A stretch of DNA of 64,000 nucleotides from Bolinopsis microptera (Eukaryota; Ctenophora; Tentaculata; Lobata; Bolinopsidae): assembly GCF_026151205.1 (NCBI RefSeq), contig NC_087072.1, positions 8,046,084-8,110,083 on the forward strand. Reading direction: 5' to 3'. Numbering within the stretch: the first letter of the stretch is position 1; every line of letters starts with the position of its first letter. Below the pieces are notes generated by a model that did no database searches, was not told the origin of the DNA, and worked only from the letters and a program-made list of their open reading frames with translations. Both the position numbers and the translations under genes were made by a program. Of this stretch, positions 52,135 through 63,624 are shown piece after piece.

Positions 52135-52585
52135 TACAGTCGATTTGGTCAACGTCTAGACGCCCTGCAAAGTTTCAGATCTCGCTAACTCAATTTTAAC
52201 ATGGTTTTTAATGCACCTGAATATGGTGATTTTGGGTTTTTTACCGTTTGGTACCGAATCTCGTATAACATGGTGGCGCGGCGCGTATTTTGCGCAAATT
52301 TCTTAAAAACCTCCACATAACTATTTCTTATTCCTGTCATCTTTAACATTGAATTCGAATGTTTTGAACTTAAATATACCTGCTGAACTACTTTCGATGA
52401 GTCTTAATGCCTGAAAAACAATAAGGGGTATAATAGTAAAGGGGGTATAAAAGTAAAGGGGGTAAATAGTAAAGGGGGTAAATAATAAAGGGGGTAAATA
52501 GTAAAGGGGGGGGGGGGGGTAAATAGTAAAGGGGGTAAATAGTATTGTGAATATAAGAGGCACGGTCATGCTTGCTAGCATTGTG
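52135..52585 (+). repeat. Dispersed repeat R1 with GGGGGTAAATAGTAAA array
   Basis: Plus-strand copy of the family also at 40.1 kb and 26.5 kb. Bases 52,434-52,548 hold about seven copies of a 16-base GGGGGTAAATAGTAAA unit with one long G run. The other copies have one or two units. Confidence 0.8.
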
Positions 52586-53446
52586 ATGTTGTATTTTGTT
52601 TTTCGTTTCATTTCGTTTCGTTTCGTTTTGATTTTGATTTTGATTTAATTTAGTTGATTTAACTAAACTAAACTAAATTTTATAAAGGAGCTTGTAAGGA
52701 AAATATGGATTTAGTAATAGTAAGTTATTTTAGTTAACACTAGCTAACACTGATGGTTGCGTTCGGTATTAATTGCATGAAACTTAAAGTTTGTTGAATT
52801 TCGCCGTTTTATTTGTACAAAGCTCCCCTCCCGGGTGAATACTCTTGAAACTAAATTTCTTCAAATCAACATCATAATTTATTGTTATATGGTTACCAGA
52901 TTACAGGTCTACGAAACTAATAAATACGAACAACAGATATCGGTAAATAATATAAATTCTAACATTTAAAATTAAAATTGTATCGAAGTGTGAATACACA
53001 TAGTTCAAAGCAGATAATATTAGTATTATATTGATATCATACCCATAAGATTAATGGGGGTATAACGTAACTCAAAGTTTTTTATTTAACACAGATATCA
53101 TACTTGGGCCCAGAGTTCGCATTAAAAATTGGAACAAAGAATACATGCAGTCAAAATACGTTCCAGTAAAACGTGCTTGGTTTTTAATTGGATTGATTGT
53201 CCATTCTTCTAGGTTTTTGTTTGTCATGAGTGTTTCTTCATTTTTAAATCTGTTTGAAATATGAATTCAAAAATTCTTCGTCTCCTCGTTTTAAATGACC
53301 TGAAATCCGCATCAGATAAAACATGGAACAATTTAGAAATTGCTACACGTTGTATACCTCTCGTGCACGCCGGCTTCGCGCGCGATCAAAATGGGTTACA
53401 GCGTGTGTCAATTTAGAACCACTCGAATTAAAGAGTCAGAAGTATC
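52586..53446. other. Downstream flank of the aquaporin gene, no gene seen
   Basis: Contains a TTTCGTTTCG and TTTGATTTTGA microsatellite near 52,605-52,650. No ORF is supported. Confidence 0.5.
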
Positions 53447-55683
53447 TCACGCCTTGTAAGGACGCAGGATTCCGTTGTATACAGCGACCGCGGTAGCCGT
53501 CCCCAAAAACGGAAGAAGTCCGAAGGCCTGAGAGGTAGAGTGTTGTTATGTGGTGTCGTAGTAATCAATAGAAGATAAAATATGGTGGATTCCTGAAACA
53601 TAAAGCATAGATCCAATGAGCAAAGAGCTACACTACCGGGCCCAAAATCTGGAAACGAATTGCGAATGATTTATGGAAGTGTATTTTTACCCATAGATGG
53701 TGAGTCCAAGCTCCGCAGACTATATACCAGCAAATCACTATTGGATTAAGACCAGTCACGACATAGGGTCCCTGATGGGAGGTAAAGTTTGATATTGTAA
53801 ACAGTTAGCAATCAAGGTTCTGCTAAGCTTTATTCAAATCGGTCTGCGGAATTCTTGTTACTGTCTATCATACAGCATGGAAATTTGAAGCCTAGAACCT
53901 TAAGTTATGTATTTTTTTAAAGTCCAGCTTATTTTCTATTGTATATACTGAGAGCGAGTTAAGTTTATTAATTACCATGAAGAGAAGAGCAATATGAATA
54001 CTCATTCCGATAGCGAAGGGTTGCAGGAAACAATCGGCATGACCTCTTCTAGCGTCAATTGCTGCCAGAGTGACCAGTATCATCATCCAGCTTCCAGCCA
54101 CCATGAACACTATTACCTGCAATGTGGAGTTCCCATGGTAACACTATCACCTGCGCCAGTTAACAAAGATCGTCTGATTTCCATGATCCAGATTTCAGTT
54201 AGTCTATTGCACAACAATAATCACGGTGATAAAGAGTACTCACTCTGATAACATTAAAATCTTCGAATGTTGGAGGTGCGAAATCTGGAAGACCCTCAAA
54301 ATCACCAATTCCCCACAGCAAACCTGAAATCAAGCAGTGGTTGCACATACCATGGCATCTCAAGTCTTCTAATATGATTTAATAATAAAATAAATTGCCT
54401 CATTAAAGTATGCCCAAACAGCAGAGTTTCATACCTGCTGCAGTGAAACCACCACAGAACTGCACGAAAATGTAACAAATCATTCTGACGAAGGAGATCT
54501 GAGTATCCAGGAAGAACATCAGAGTGATGGAGGGGTTCACATGACCTCCTGACACGTCCTCACATAGGTAGATCATCAAACACACAGCTAGGGGAGGGGG
54601 TAACAGTTATTATCATAGTATCATCATAATCCTTAATATTGACGAAAATAAGTAGTCTGTAGCAATGGAAGAAAGATTTTTAAACATGACCATTTTGACA
54701 CAATTAGAACTACCAATTATAACCGAGCGTCTGTCCTGTTACATTTACTCACTCATCCCAACTCCGAAGGATGTGGAAAAGTTGAAAAGATCCGTGGTTC
54801 CGCTGTCATCTAATCTCGCTATGATCCTGGGGTTTATTCCACCTGAAGGGTGATACCGTAAGTTAATTATAAAATAGTTATTATAATTTGGAAGTATTTA
54901 TAAACTCTAGCTATATCACGGTCCAAGGCTTCATTTGAAACATGAAGTCTAGAAGTAGATATAGAATTAGAACAACAGTGGTTCATGGTTGCACTGAATG
55001 TGTCAATGATGCTATGGTTACGATTTATAAATATAATTCAGCAGTAACATAGCACCTGTATAACACCTGTATAACACCTATATAACATAGCACCTGTAGC
55101 GAAAAGTACGAGCATGAAGATTCCAAGAAATTCAGCAAACAGCGCTCTCAGTCCCGCCTGATTTGTGAACTCCTTAAAACTACCAAGTTTCCATTCTCTT
55201 TTAGGGAGCTCCTGAAAGAGAAGAAAAATTCAACAAGTGCAAGTTGCGGTTTCTTATGTGCGCCACCACCAAATTTCCTTACCCATAATGATTAATGGTA
55301 TTTACTGGAACACGGTTAACCTGTCATTCCGCCATATCTTCATCCTGAACACTAAGCCCCAGTCTCCAGGTTAAATAGGTCACGAGTTAGGAGTGAAATC
55401 TGGTTAAAGTGGTTGATATTGTTATATCTAAAAAATTAAAAAGGAAGTGGTTCAGATGGACACCACGTGACAATGAAACACAAATCTCTCCGGGATTATT
55501 ATTAAAAAACATAAAGTATGCGTCTATAATAGTTGACTAATTATTTGAATCTGCAGTATATATCAGTAGTCAGTACTGATCAAGCTGCGGATCAGTTTTA
55601 ATGATAAAAAAGAAGACGCGAACCTCATTATTCGGGAGAGCACCATTACAAATGGTCTGACCAACATTTTCTTGAACTGACAT
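53447..55683 (-). CDS. Aquaporin/MIP-family channel with altered NPA boxes
   Basis: Eight exons join in frame to 267 aa: 55683-55624 (start exon, weaker donor GAG/GTTCGC), 55211-55094, 54842-54753, 54587-54435, 54323-54244, 54116-53976, 53771-53691 and 53527-53447. AEFLGIFMLVLFAT is helix 1. SGGHVNPSIT (residues 102-111) is the first box, NPS instead of NPA. PFAIGMSI leads into helix 5. TGLNPIV (220-226) is the second box, NPI, and the usual arginine after it is Val226. The filter His position aligned with AQP1 His180 is Leu. The last exon ends in VYNGILRPYKA, as in classical AQPs. The predicted pore is thus hydrophobic at the filter. The product is a membrane channel whose permeant cannot be stated. 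All splice junctions from exon 2 onward are consensus. Confidence 0.82.
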
Positions 55684-56063
55684 AGTTAGTGGATTCTCTA
55701 CGATCATTACAATTACAAAGTTATCACAGAAGCTGTTAAAGTTAATTCTGAACGACACTCAAATGTACTGCAATGCTAGTGTACTTACTATTGGTGCTGT
55801 TAAAGAGACTGGTCATTAGGGGGCGATTTACTTTTATTACATTATTTTTGTTAGATTATCGACAAGTCACGAGTTTTAACTGCTCAGATATCTGGCTGAC
55901 TGGCTGAAACATTAGGCTAAGTCTTGACTTTGCGGATCTAAGTATTGACGACACTGGATTACAGCGGCTCATGATCAAATCATACGTATTCAATTTCATA
56001 AAGAGAGTACTTAGTACCGCTACCGGACAACTGAACCCAATTAAGACATTTAGATTCTGATTA
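55684..56063. other. Upstream region of the aquaporin gene
   Basis: Promoter-side DNA of the aquaporin. No further gene or clear TATA box is seen. Confidence 0.4.
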
Positions 56064-56132
56064 ACCCTAACTCTAACCCTAACCCTGACCCTGACCCTGA
56101 CCCTAACCCTAACCCTAACTCTAACCCTAACC
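56064..56132 (-). repeat. Interstitial telomere-like repeat
   Basis: About eleven copies of CCCTAA and variants (CCCTGA, CTCTAA), that is TTAGGG on the minus strand, flanked on both sides by the inverted words CAACTGAACCCAATT (56,028-56,042) and AATTGGGTTCAGTTG (56,166-56,180). Confidence 0.85.
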
Positions 56133-56180
56133 AATTAAGCTGATTGGTAAGTGGGGATTATGTTCAATTGGGTTCAGTTG

Positions 56181-57371
56181 TCAGCCATCCCTCAGGGTTA
56201 TATACTCAGATTTAGTCTGCGGTGTTTCCACTCTTTCGGTGGATTACTTGCTGTATAACATGCCCTGAACCAAAACTTTCGGTCTATTTTGACACAAAGT
56301 AATTCGTTATTAACTTTAAGCGCCTGGAGAAAATATGCTCTTGCTGGTTGTGCCCATCAATCTAGAAGTAACTCTTTCATGCAGAGTGGTTCATGAGACT
56401 ATTGAACACATATTCCTGCACAGAAATGCTTTTGACAAATTAATTCCCAGAAAATATTCGTAATGGTAAAGCCCTAAGAGTAAGACGTAGAACCATGATT
56501 TGACATTTCTGTTTTTTCGGATTATGCAAGAAATTTGTTTTAAATTGATCAGTTATCAATCTTAAAGTTATCAATCTTAAAGTTGTTAAATTGGATAAGC
56601 AATGAAACGGCATCAAGTAGGTAATATCTTCGTAAATAAAAGCCATCTCTAGCCTACAAAAAAAGAAAAATGGTTAGAAACAACAGTAATTCTTACAAAT
56701 GATAGAAAATTTAACATTATTATAAATATCACAAGCAGAGCAACCTAAGAGAAAAGGTCGAAGGCGGAAGACAAACAAAAGAGGGCAGTGTAAGAGCTGC
56801 AGACGTAGTATCTAGACCTACCCGGGTCGACTAGGAAGAAAAATAATATTAATAAAAGCAAATTATTTAGTAACTACAATTTTATTTAAAAATTTTGGTA
56901 CGGAATGTAAATATGAACTTTTCATCTTCTCTATCTAAATCTAAGAGGGCCATTTTCCTCACAATCCATAATTTAAAAATCTTAATGTTAAAGTCATTTT
57001 TTTGTTTTAAAAAACAGTGCATAGAAACAAGAAAGGGCCGATTGCTCAAATTTAAGTCTCTCATTAATGATAAATTTGTCCCTATGGCCATTCATACGTA
57101 TGTGCATGGGTGTATCTGTCTGGCCAAAGTATGAGTCCTCTTTAACTTTAAGGATACTGTTCCCCGTTACACAAATCTGCAAAGTTATCAATTTTTGCAT
57201 TTTAACCAAATATTGATGTGCTGGCATGTGCTGGGATGTGCTGTGATCGCAAAGAATTAAAATTCACTTTGATATAGGCATGCTCGAGGGCCTGGGGACT
57301 CACTACAGGAATTGGAACAAGAAATTGGGTTAACTGTAACATACCGGCCAAATCGAGATATTTCTTGTAGG
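56181..57371. other. Intergenic, no supported gene
   Basis: Short overlapping ORFs on both strands at 56,882-57,227 are AT-rich and mutually exclusive. One carries a DRRD-free basic stretch ending FKTKK; none matches a family with confidence. A decayed LINE or other repeat is possible. Confidence 0.35.
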
Positions 57372-57444
57372 TTTATAACCAACCAAGACGCGCGCCGAGT
57401 TGGATTCGTCGACGGTCTAATATTTGAAACAAATATTTTACGAG

Positions 57445-57447
57445 CAT
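57445..57447 (+). repeat. Left 3-bp target duplication of the foldback element
   Basis: CAT, repeated at 60,763-60,765. The unoccupied paralog of this site at about 19,388-19,398 reads CGAGTATCACCCG, continuous across the insertion point. Confidence 0.6.
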
Positions 57448-60400
57448 TACTCTAGTAGCAGTGTGTAGTTGAGTGTGCACTTCGATGTCCACGATTTCTG
57501 ACAACATAGGGTTGTTTGTTAGGTCATCCTAAACCAAAATCGTTTAGGTGCGCAATTTGTATCGCTAGAGACAACCCTACAGGGCAAATTTTCTAAATTA
57601 CCCTCAGTCGCATATACGGGATTTTCGTATTTCGGCTCCTGAAGGTCATAGAAACTTCAATTTTAGCTTAAAATTACCGCATAGGCCACATTTATATACA
57701 ACTTATTAATCAATGTATGATCTAAAATTGTTTGTTTCCGAGATATCTGCAAAAAACTAATTTTAAGCTCAGGCGTACGCACAAATTTCATCAAATTTGT
57801 ATCTCAGCTTCTGAAAGTCTTAGAGACTCAAACTTTGGCTTAAAATGACCGCAATGCACATGTTTACATTGACACTATAAAGGTCATAAAGGCCCAAGAT
57901 GCTTACTTTTGGAAAAAAATCCAGAAAAACTGATTTTCACTGGGGCGAGTGAAAAAAATCTACTCTAGAAGCTAATTGAAATCGAGTATGCAGTTTGGTG
58001 TCTACAACTTATCTAGAAACTAGGTCCTTTGTAAGGTCATTCTGGATCAGAATTGATAAGGTACGCAATTTGTATCAGTAGTTCCAACCCTAGGGGGGAA
58101 ATTTCTAAATTACCCTCAGGCGCAAATATATAACTTCTGTATCTCGGCTTCTGAACGTTTTAGGGGCCTCTCTTTTAGCTCAAACTAACTGCAAAGGCCA
58201 CCTATAAAGCAACATAGGGTTTATTATAGTGCTTAGTTTTGGAGATATTCATTAAAAACTGTTTTAACTTTCGTGCATCCTAAAATAGTAACATCAAACA
58301 TGTACTTAATTTTGGTATCGGGGCGAAAAAAGTCTTACAAACACTTTACTTGCAGCACAGCAAACTGTTCAGCATGAACACATTCACTCATTCAGATAAT
58401 ATTTATGAAGCAACACAATTCAGTTTCAGAAGCTCCTTCCAGATATCTTATCTTATCCCCAAATTTATACATCTGACGATTTCTTTTGTTGCTTACATCT
58501 CGTTAAAGCCAAGGCTCGACCGGGACCACTTTTTTGGCCGGGACTGGGACTGGGAATAAGTGCCGGGACCGGTATTAAGACCGGGACCGGGATTAGGGAT
58601 CGGGATTAAGCCCGGATCCCGGTCTTAAAGTTAAGGGGGCCGGGTCTTCATCAAAATTCTCTCGAAATCAACTTTATAGTTGTTTCTGATAGAGGGGAGT
58701 GATATCTATCAGCTGCTTTTGGTCCCATGGAATAAAATTGTTCCTAGCCGAAATTATCGCTGGTCAAAGGTCAAAATTAAGGTCCAAGAATTTCAAAATC
58801 GATTTAAAAATCTTTAAATGCCTATCTCAAAATTCTGGCTCTAGAGTTCTCTTCTTACTGATCCTAAGAACATATCCTGAAAGTTTGAGGGTGATTGCTC
58901 AAAAAATGTAGGAGAAGATAGATTTTTAGACTCGATTTTCAGAACGCGCAATTGAAAATCGCTCACGCAATACAATTACACATAAGCGCTGACCTTTGAC
59001 CAGCGATAATTTCGGCTAGGAACAATTTTTTTCCATGGGACCAAAAGCAGCTGAAAGATATCACTCCCCTCTATCAGAAACAACTATAAAGTCGATTTCG
59101 AGAGAATTTTGATGAAGACCCCCCCCGGCCCCCTTAACATAAGTTGGGCTCTCTCCAGTACTGTTTGGCTATTATAGCTAATCAACTCCAATCCAACCTC
59201 ATGTAGTAGAATCTACTTCTAGTTTCCTTCAATTCTGCTATCTCCACTCTAGCTCTTTGTAGCAATCTCTGAATGCTACTTCCTGCTCTATCTAGCTTCC
59301 ACCAATATCCAATAATTGTTGCTATGCTACTGTTAGCACCTGCAAATTCTAGCCCTATCCAGCAACCTCAGACTTACTCCTACTCTGTTCAGCTATCACC
59401 AGAACCTGCAAATTCTAGCACTAATTCCAGCAACCTGAGACTGCTTTCTGCTCTATCCAGGTAACACTAGCAAACGGTACCCACAAATTTTAGCTTCTTC
59501 TAGCTACTTCGGGCTACATCCATCCTTATTCAGTTGGTTGAGCACTCTCAAATTCTATCTGTTTTTATCTAATTTAGGCTACCTCCAGGCTCCAGCTAGA
59601 ATTTGAGGGTGCTTGTGCTATCTGGATATATCATAAGGTAGTCTAATTGTGCTGGATAGGGCTAGAAATTAGAATTTGCTGGTGCTAGTGGTAGCTCAAC
59701 AACAATTAGTGGGTGTTGGTGGAAGCTAGATAGAGCAGAAAGTAGCATTCAGAATTTGCTAGAAATAGCAGGTTTCCTCTTCTGAAACTGAATTGTGTTG
59801 CATAAATATTATCTGAATGTGTTCATGCTGAACTTTTGCTGTGCTGCAAGTAAAGTGTCTGTAAGACTTTTTTAGCCCGGGATACCAAAATTAAGTACAT
59901 GTTTGATGTTACTATTTTAGGATGCACAAAAGTTAAAACAGTTTTTAATGAATATCTCCAAAACTAAGCACTATAAACCCTATGTTGCTTTATAGCTTGT
60001 ATGTAAATGTGGCCTTTGCAGTTAGTTTGAGCTAAAAGAGAGGCCCCTACAACGTTCAGAAGCCGAGATACAAAAGTTATATATTTGCGCCTGAGGGTAA
60101 TTTAGAAATTTCCCCCCCTAGGGTTGGAACTACTGATAGAAATTGCGTACCTTATCAATTCTGATCCAGATTGACCTTACAAAGGACATGGTTTCTAGAA
60201 AAGTTGTAGACACCAAACTGCATACTCGATTTCAATTAGCTTCTAGAGTAGATTTTTTTCACTCGCCCCAGTGAAGATAAGTTTTTCTGGATTTTTTCCA
60301 AAAGTAAGCATCTTGGGCCTTTATGACCTTTATAGTGTCAATATAAACATGTGCATTGCGGTCATTTTAAGCCAAAGTTTGAGTCTCTAAGACTTTCAAA

Positions 60401-60762
60401 AGCTGAGATACAAATTTGATGAAATTTGTGCGTACGCCTGAGCTTAAAATTAGTTTTTTGCAGATATATCGGAAACAAACAATTTTAGACCATACATTGA
60501 TTAATAAGTTGTATATAAATGTGGCCTTTGCGGTAATTTTAAGCTAAAAATGAAGTTTCTATGACCTTCAGGAGCCGAAATACGAAAATCCCGTATATGC
60601 GACTGAGGGTAATTTAGAAAATTTGCCCTGTAGGGTTGTCTCTAGCGATACAAATTGCGCACCTAAACGATTTTGGTTTAGGATGACCTAACAAACAACC
60701 CTGTGTTGTCAGAAATCGTGGACATCGAAGTGCACACTCAACTACACACTGCTACTAGAGTA
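57448..60762. mobile_element. 3.3-kb nested foldback (palindromic) transposon
   Basis: Outer arms 57,448-58,437 and 59,776-60,762 are inverted copies, almost 1 kb each and well conserved. The ends read TACTCTAGTAGCAG. Inside lies a second inverted pair, 58,632-58,772 and 58,991-59,139. Between the two pairs are low-complexity stretches (ACCGGGA-type at 58,505-58,625; AGC/CTGCAAATTCTAG-type at 59,200-59,700). No transposase or other ORF is present, so it must depend on another element. The 3-bp duplication and the intact empty-site paralog support transposition. The superfamily is not identifiable from the ends. Confidence 0.85.
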
Positions 60763-60765
60763 CAT

Positions 60766-61360
60766 CACCCGTTAAGATATTTCAAGTTTTGGAAAATTGA
60801 AATATCTCGATTCGCGATGGTCAGAACAATTAAAACTCTCATTCGTCTGCCATGTGTGATAATTTGACCGGCCATATATAATAATTTGACCGGTCGTTTT
60901 GCACAATTAAATTAAATTGCACCCTCAATGAGCTCCTTTTTGCCAATATTAATCAGAAACCTTTAGCCAAAAAGGGGTTTATTCTCGAAAGTGGCAATAA
61001 GTAGACTTACAGGAAGGAAACATGGTACCTGGAGAACCCTAGACAAGAACAATACATCTAATATAATCTACTATAAGTAGTAGAGGAATAAAGGAAATAT
61101 AAACAATGTTGTAAGAAATCACAAGAAAGTTGAATCGTTGAACATTCTAATTTCTGTAACTACTGCCACAGGGTGGGCCATAAGTCAGTACCCCTACGTT
61201 GGGTCTTATACCTCCGCCGCGTTTTATATTTGAGAGTTGTTGCTTTGTAGATGGCATACTGTGTCTGTACCTACTACTACTATGTCAGAACTAAGTCCGA
61301 TCTACGCCAGATAATTTCCTCCATATATCCCTGTCCCGCATCAGGGTTCGCAGTTCCTCT
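60766..61360. other. Flank between the foldback element and LINE remnant
   Basis: Contains two GATAATTTGACCGG motifs near 60,855-60,890. It probably includes the 3' untranslated end of the minus-strand LINE. No gene is seen. Confidence 0.4.
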
Positions 61361-62399
61361 TTAGATTTTGTCCGAACTTCCTTCAGTAACATAGACATTA
61401 GACAAGTAGCTTTGTCTTGGTCGGCCTTGCTGTGCTCTACCGTGCGTAGGTTCCCATAAGACTAAGTCACTGGCAAGAAGGTCAGGATGTCGGATGCAGT
61501 GTTCCGCAATTTTTAATCTCCTGCTTCGTAACTTGTTTGACAGCCTTGGTAGGATACCATACAAAGTTATATTGCTGACCTTGTCCTTCCATGAGATACC
61601 CAGCACCATACGCAGCATCTTTGTGTATGTCCCGTCCAAACTTTTCTCTTGAGCCTTTGTCAGTGTCCAGGTTTCTGATCCGTAGAGCAGTACTGATTCA
61701 CAAGCCGCTATGAACAATCTAATTTTTAGGCTCTTTGCGGGTTTGGATTTCCAGATATTCTTCAGTCTATGTAGGGCACCCCAAGCTTTTCCCTTTTTAT
61801 CCCTTATCTCTCTATCTGTGCTCTCAATCATGGAGCCTAAGTAGATGAAATCATCCACATTTTCTATGGGATCCCCGGCTCGACTTTGTAGGTCGCTAGA
61901 TCGATCCTCCATATTCAGTGTCATGACCTTGGTCTTGCCTTCGTTTATGTGTAGTCCCACGCTTGCTGCCGCCGATTCTACTCTGAGCAGGAACTCGTTA
62001 GCCTTGTCCATGTCCTCAGATATAAGTGCTATATCATCTGCAAAGTCCACATCGGTGATGATCTTGGGCCCCACTCTTCTGCTTTTTCTTTCGAGAGTGA
62101 GTCCAAGTCGCTCCGCATCATCACCTATGGCTTGCCTCATATATACAGTAGTCGATAACTATTGCAAAGAGGTAAGGTGTTAAGGTATCACCCTGTAACA
62201 CACCTGCGAGTATCTCAAACAATTCCGTTTCCCCGTCTGGAGTTAGGACTTTGGCCATTGTCTTCTCGTACATAAGCCGTATAAGCTGTACGATCTTGAC
62301 TGGAATGCCGTAAGCTTCTAGAATCTTGAACATTTTCCCACGATGTACACTGTCGAAAGCCTTCTTAAAGTCTATGAATGTCAGAACAGCTGGCAGCAA
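61361..62399 (-). pseudogene. Decayed LINE reverse transcriptase
   Basis: Two overlapping frames on the minus strand. The 5' part (62,399-62,121) has FIDFKKAFDSVHR and GVLQGDTLTPYLFA, motifs of the fingers and palm. After a frame change near 62,125-62,140 the second frame (62,140-61,361) continues with the catalytic DFADDIAL box, LGSMI, LLYGSETW and the typical post-RT tail. Both the shift and the missing N-terminal endonuclease show that it is dead. The motif order fits LINEs of the RTE/CR1-like range; I do not assign a clade. Confidence 0.88.
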
Positions 62400-63443
62400 C
62401 TAGGGATGACAAGCTTATTCCCCGATAGATCATTGGTTCGTTAAGGTCGCCCTTCTTTGGAATTGGTGTAATGTTGGCAGTTGACCATTAGTCTGGTTTC
62501 TCACCTTTCAATAGAGCATTGTTACAGAAGTCTAAGACAGTCTAAGTCCTGGAAATTAATGAAATTTCTGATTGATATCCGGCCAAACAACTTTTAAACT
62601 ACTTACTATTATAGTCGGATATCCGATCAATTTCTAAATTTTATCACTATCAGAGTGAAATTGAGTGGAATTTGAATTAAAATTATGTCAAATTGTTATT
62701 ATTTTATGAAAAAAGAAAATTTTGATTTCGTAATCAACAAGTAACACTAACAACCAACCCCTGACGTGTTCTTATCAAGATTCGAACACGAAATCCCAGT
62801 TTAAACAATGATTACACGGGATTTAAGGCAGCTGACGGAAACTGAAAGAGACCAGGATCAGGGTAGCAGTCAACTTTTGCGGGCTTATAAAATGTTTAGA
62901 CGTTTCATTATAACGTATACAGTATACTTATTAAAATATCTAATTTTTATATTTTCAACTTCACCACCAGTTGCCACATTACCAATTACATAAATATAAT
63001 TAATGCATGCAATTTTGAGAAACTAAAGATTTGAATTAATTGCATAATCGAAGTAAATTACCATTTTGATATCATCCATTTTGATTCAGTTAAATATCAC
63101 TGACGTAATAGCGTCGAATTAATGTCAAAATAAAGTTTTACAGTTAGTGTGGAAAATTTCAACAACCTTCACAACGAACAGAAACTATTTATGATTTAGT
63201 ATTACGATCAGTGATCTGGGACTTTGAGCGGGTCGGGATATCAATATCTGATATCGGTGAGGTGGCATTCGTGAGGGTATTTCAAATTCAATACTTATTA
63301 GAACGTGCGCTGTAAGGGAATATTACAGCTCAGATGAGTTTGTTCAGAAGATTGATCTGTCCGTGGCTGATGACAAGCTTAATATCGAGACGGCGCGATA
63401 CCTAAACTGGAATGCACAGCACATAGAAGTAATATATATACAT
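62400..63443. other. Intergenic, no gene seen
   Basis: The first part (to about 62,560) may be more decayed LINE on the minus strand. The rest is AT-rich. An inverted GATATC/ATATCTGATATC cluster lies near 63,236-63,262. Confidence 0.45.
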
Positions 63444-63624
63444 ATCACCGGAGACTCGCGGGCGGAACAAAATATTGCACGCGCACGCGCGTGCAATATT
63501 TCATATGTCCCCGAGGGCGCTAGCCCGAGGAGGACATATTTTCGTATAGCACGGAGGGCCCATCGGGCCCGAGTGCTATACGATTTTTCCGCCCGCGGGT
63601 CGAGGTGATGTGGATTATATCCAC
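63444..63624. repeat. Multi-hairpin (cruciform, cloverleaf-like) sequence
   Basis: An outer stem pairs ATCACC...CGCGGGCGGAA (63,444-63,467) with TTCCGCCCGCG...GGTGAT (63,587-63,609). Three hairpins lie inside. The first is a perfect 13-bp stem at 63,471-63,483/63,488-63,500 with a 4-base loop. The second pairs ATATGTCC with GGACATAT (63,503-63,510/63,532-63,539) plus an inner GGGC/GCCC. The third is an 11-bp stem at 63,542-63,552/63,573-63,583 plus an inner GGGCCC/GGGCCC. A fourth hairpin, GTGGAT/ATCCAC, follows at 63,610-63,624. The overlapping 81-codon ORF is explained by the repeat. Confidence 0.85.

Noticed and set aside
52321..52611. 96-codon minus-strand ORF rich in Pro and Tyr
   Set aside because: Produced by the GGGGGTAAATA array in repeat R1.
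53447..54122. Aquaporin as a dead remnant because its ORFs are short and NPA boxes are altered
   Set aside because: Splice signals and phases agree across all exons and give a full-length protein, so an intact divergent gene is more likely.
55856..56134. ORF beginning with alternating Val-Arg
   Set aside because: Produced by the telomere-like hexamer repeat.
63363..63608. 81-codon Arg/Ala-rich ORF
   Set aside because: It coincides with the GC-rich hairpin cluster, whose inverted repeats explain the open frame and composition.
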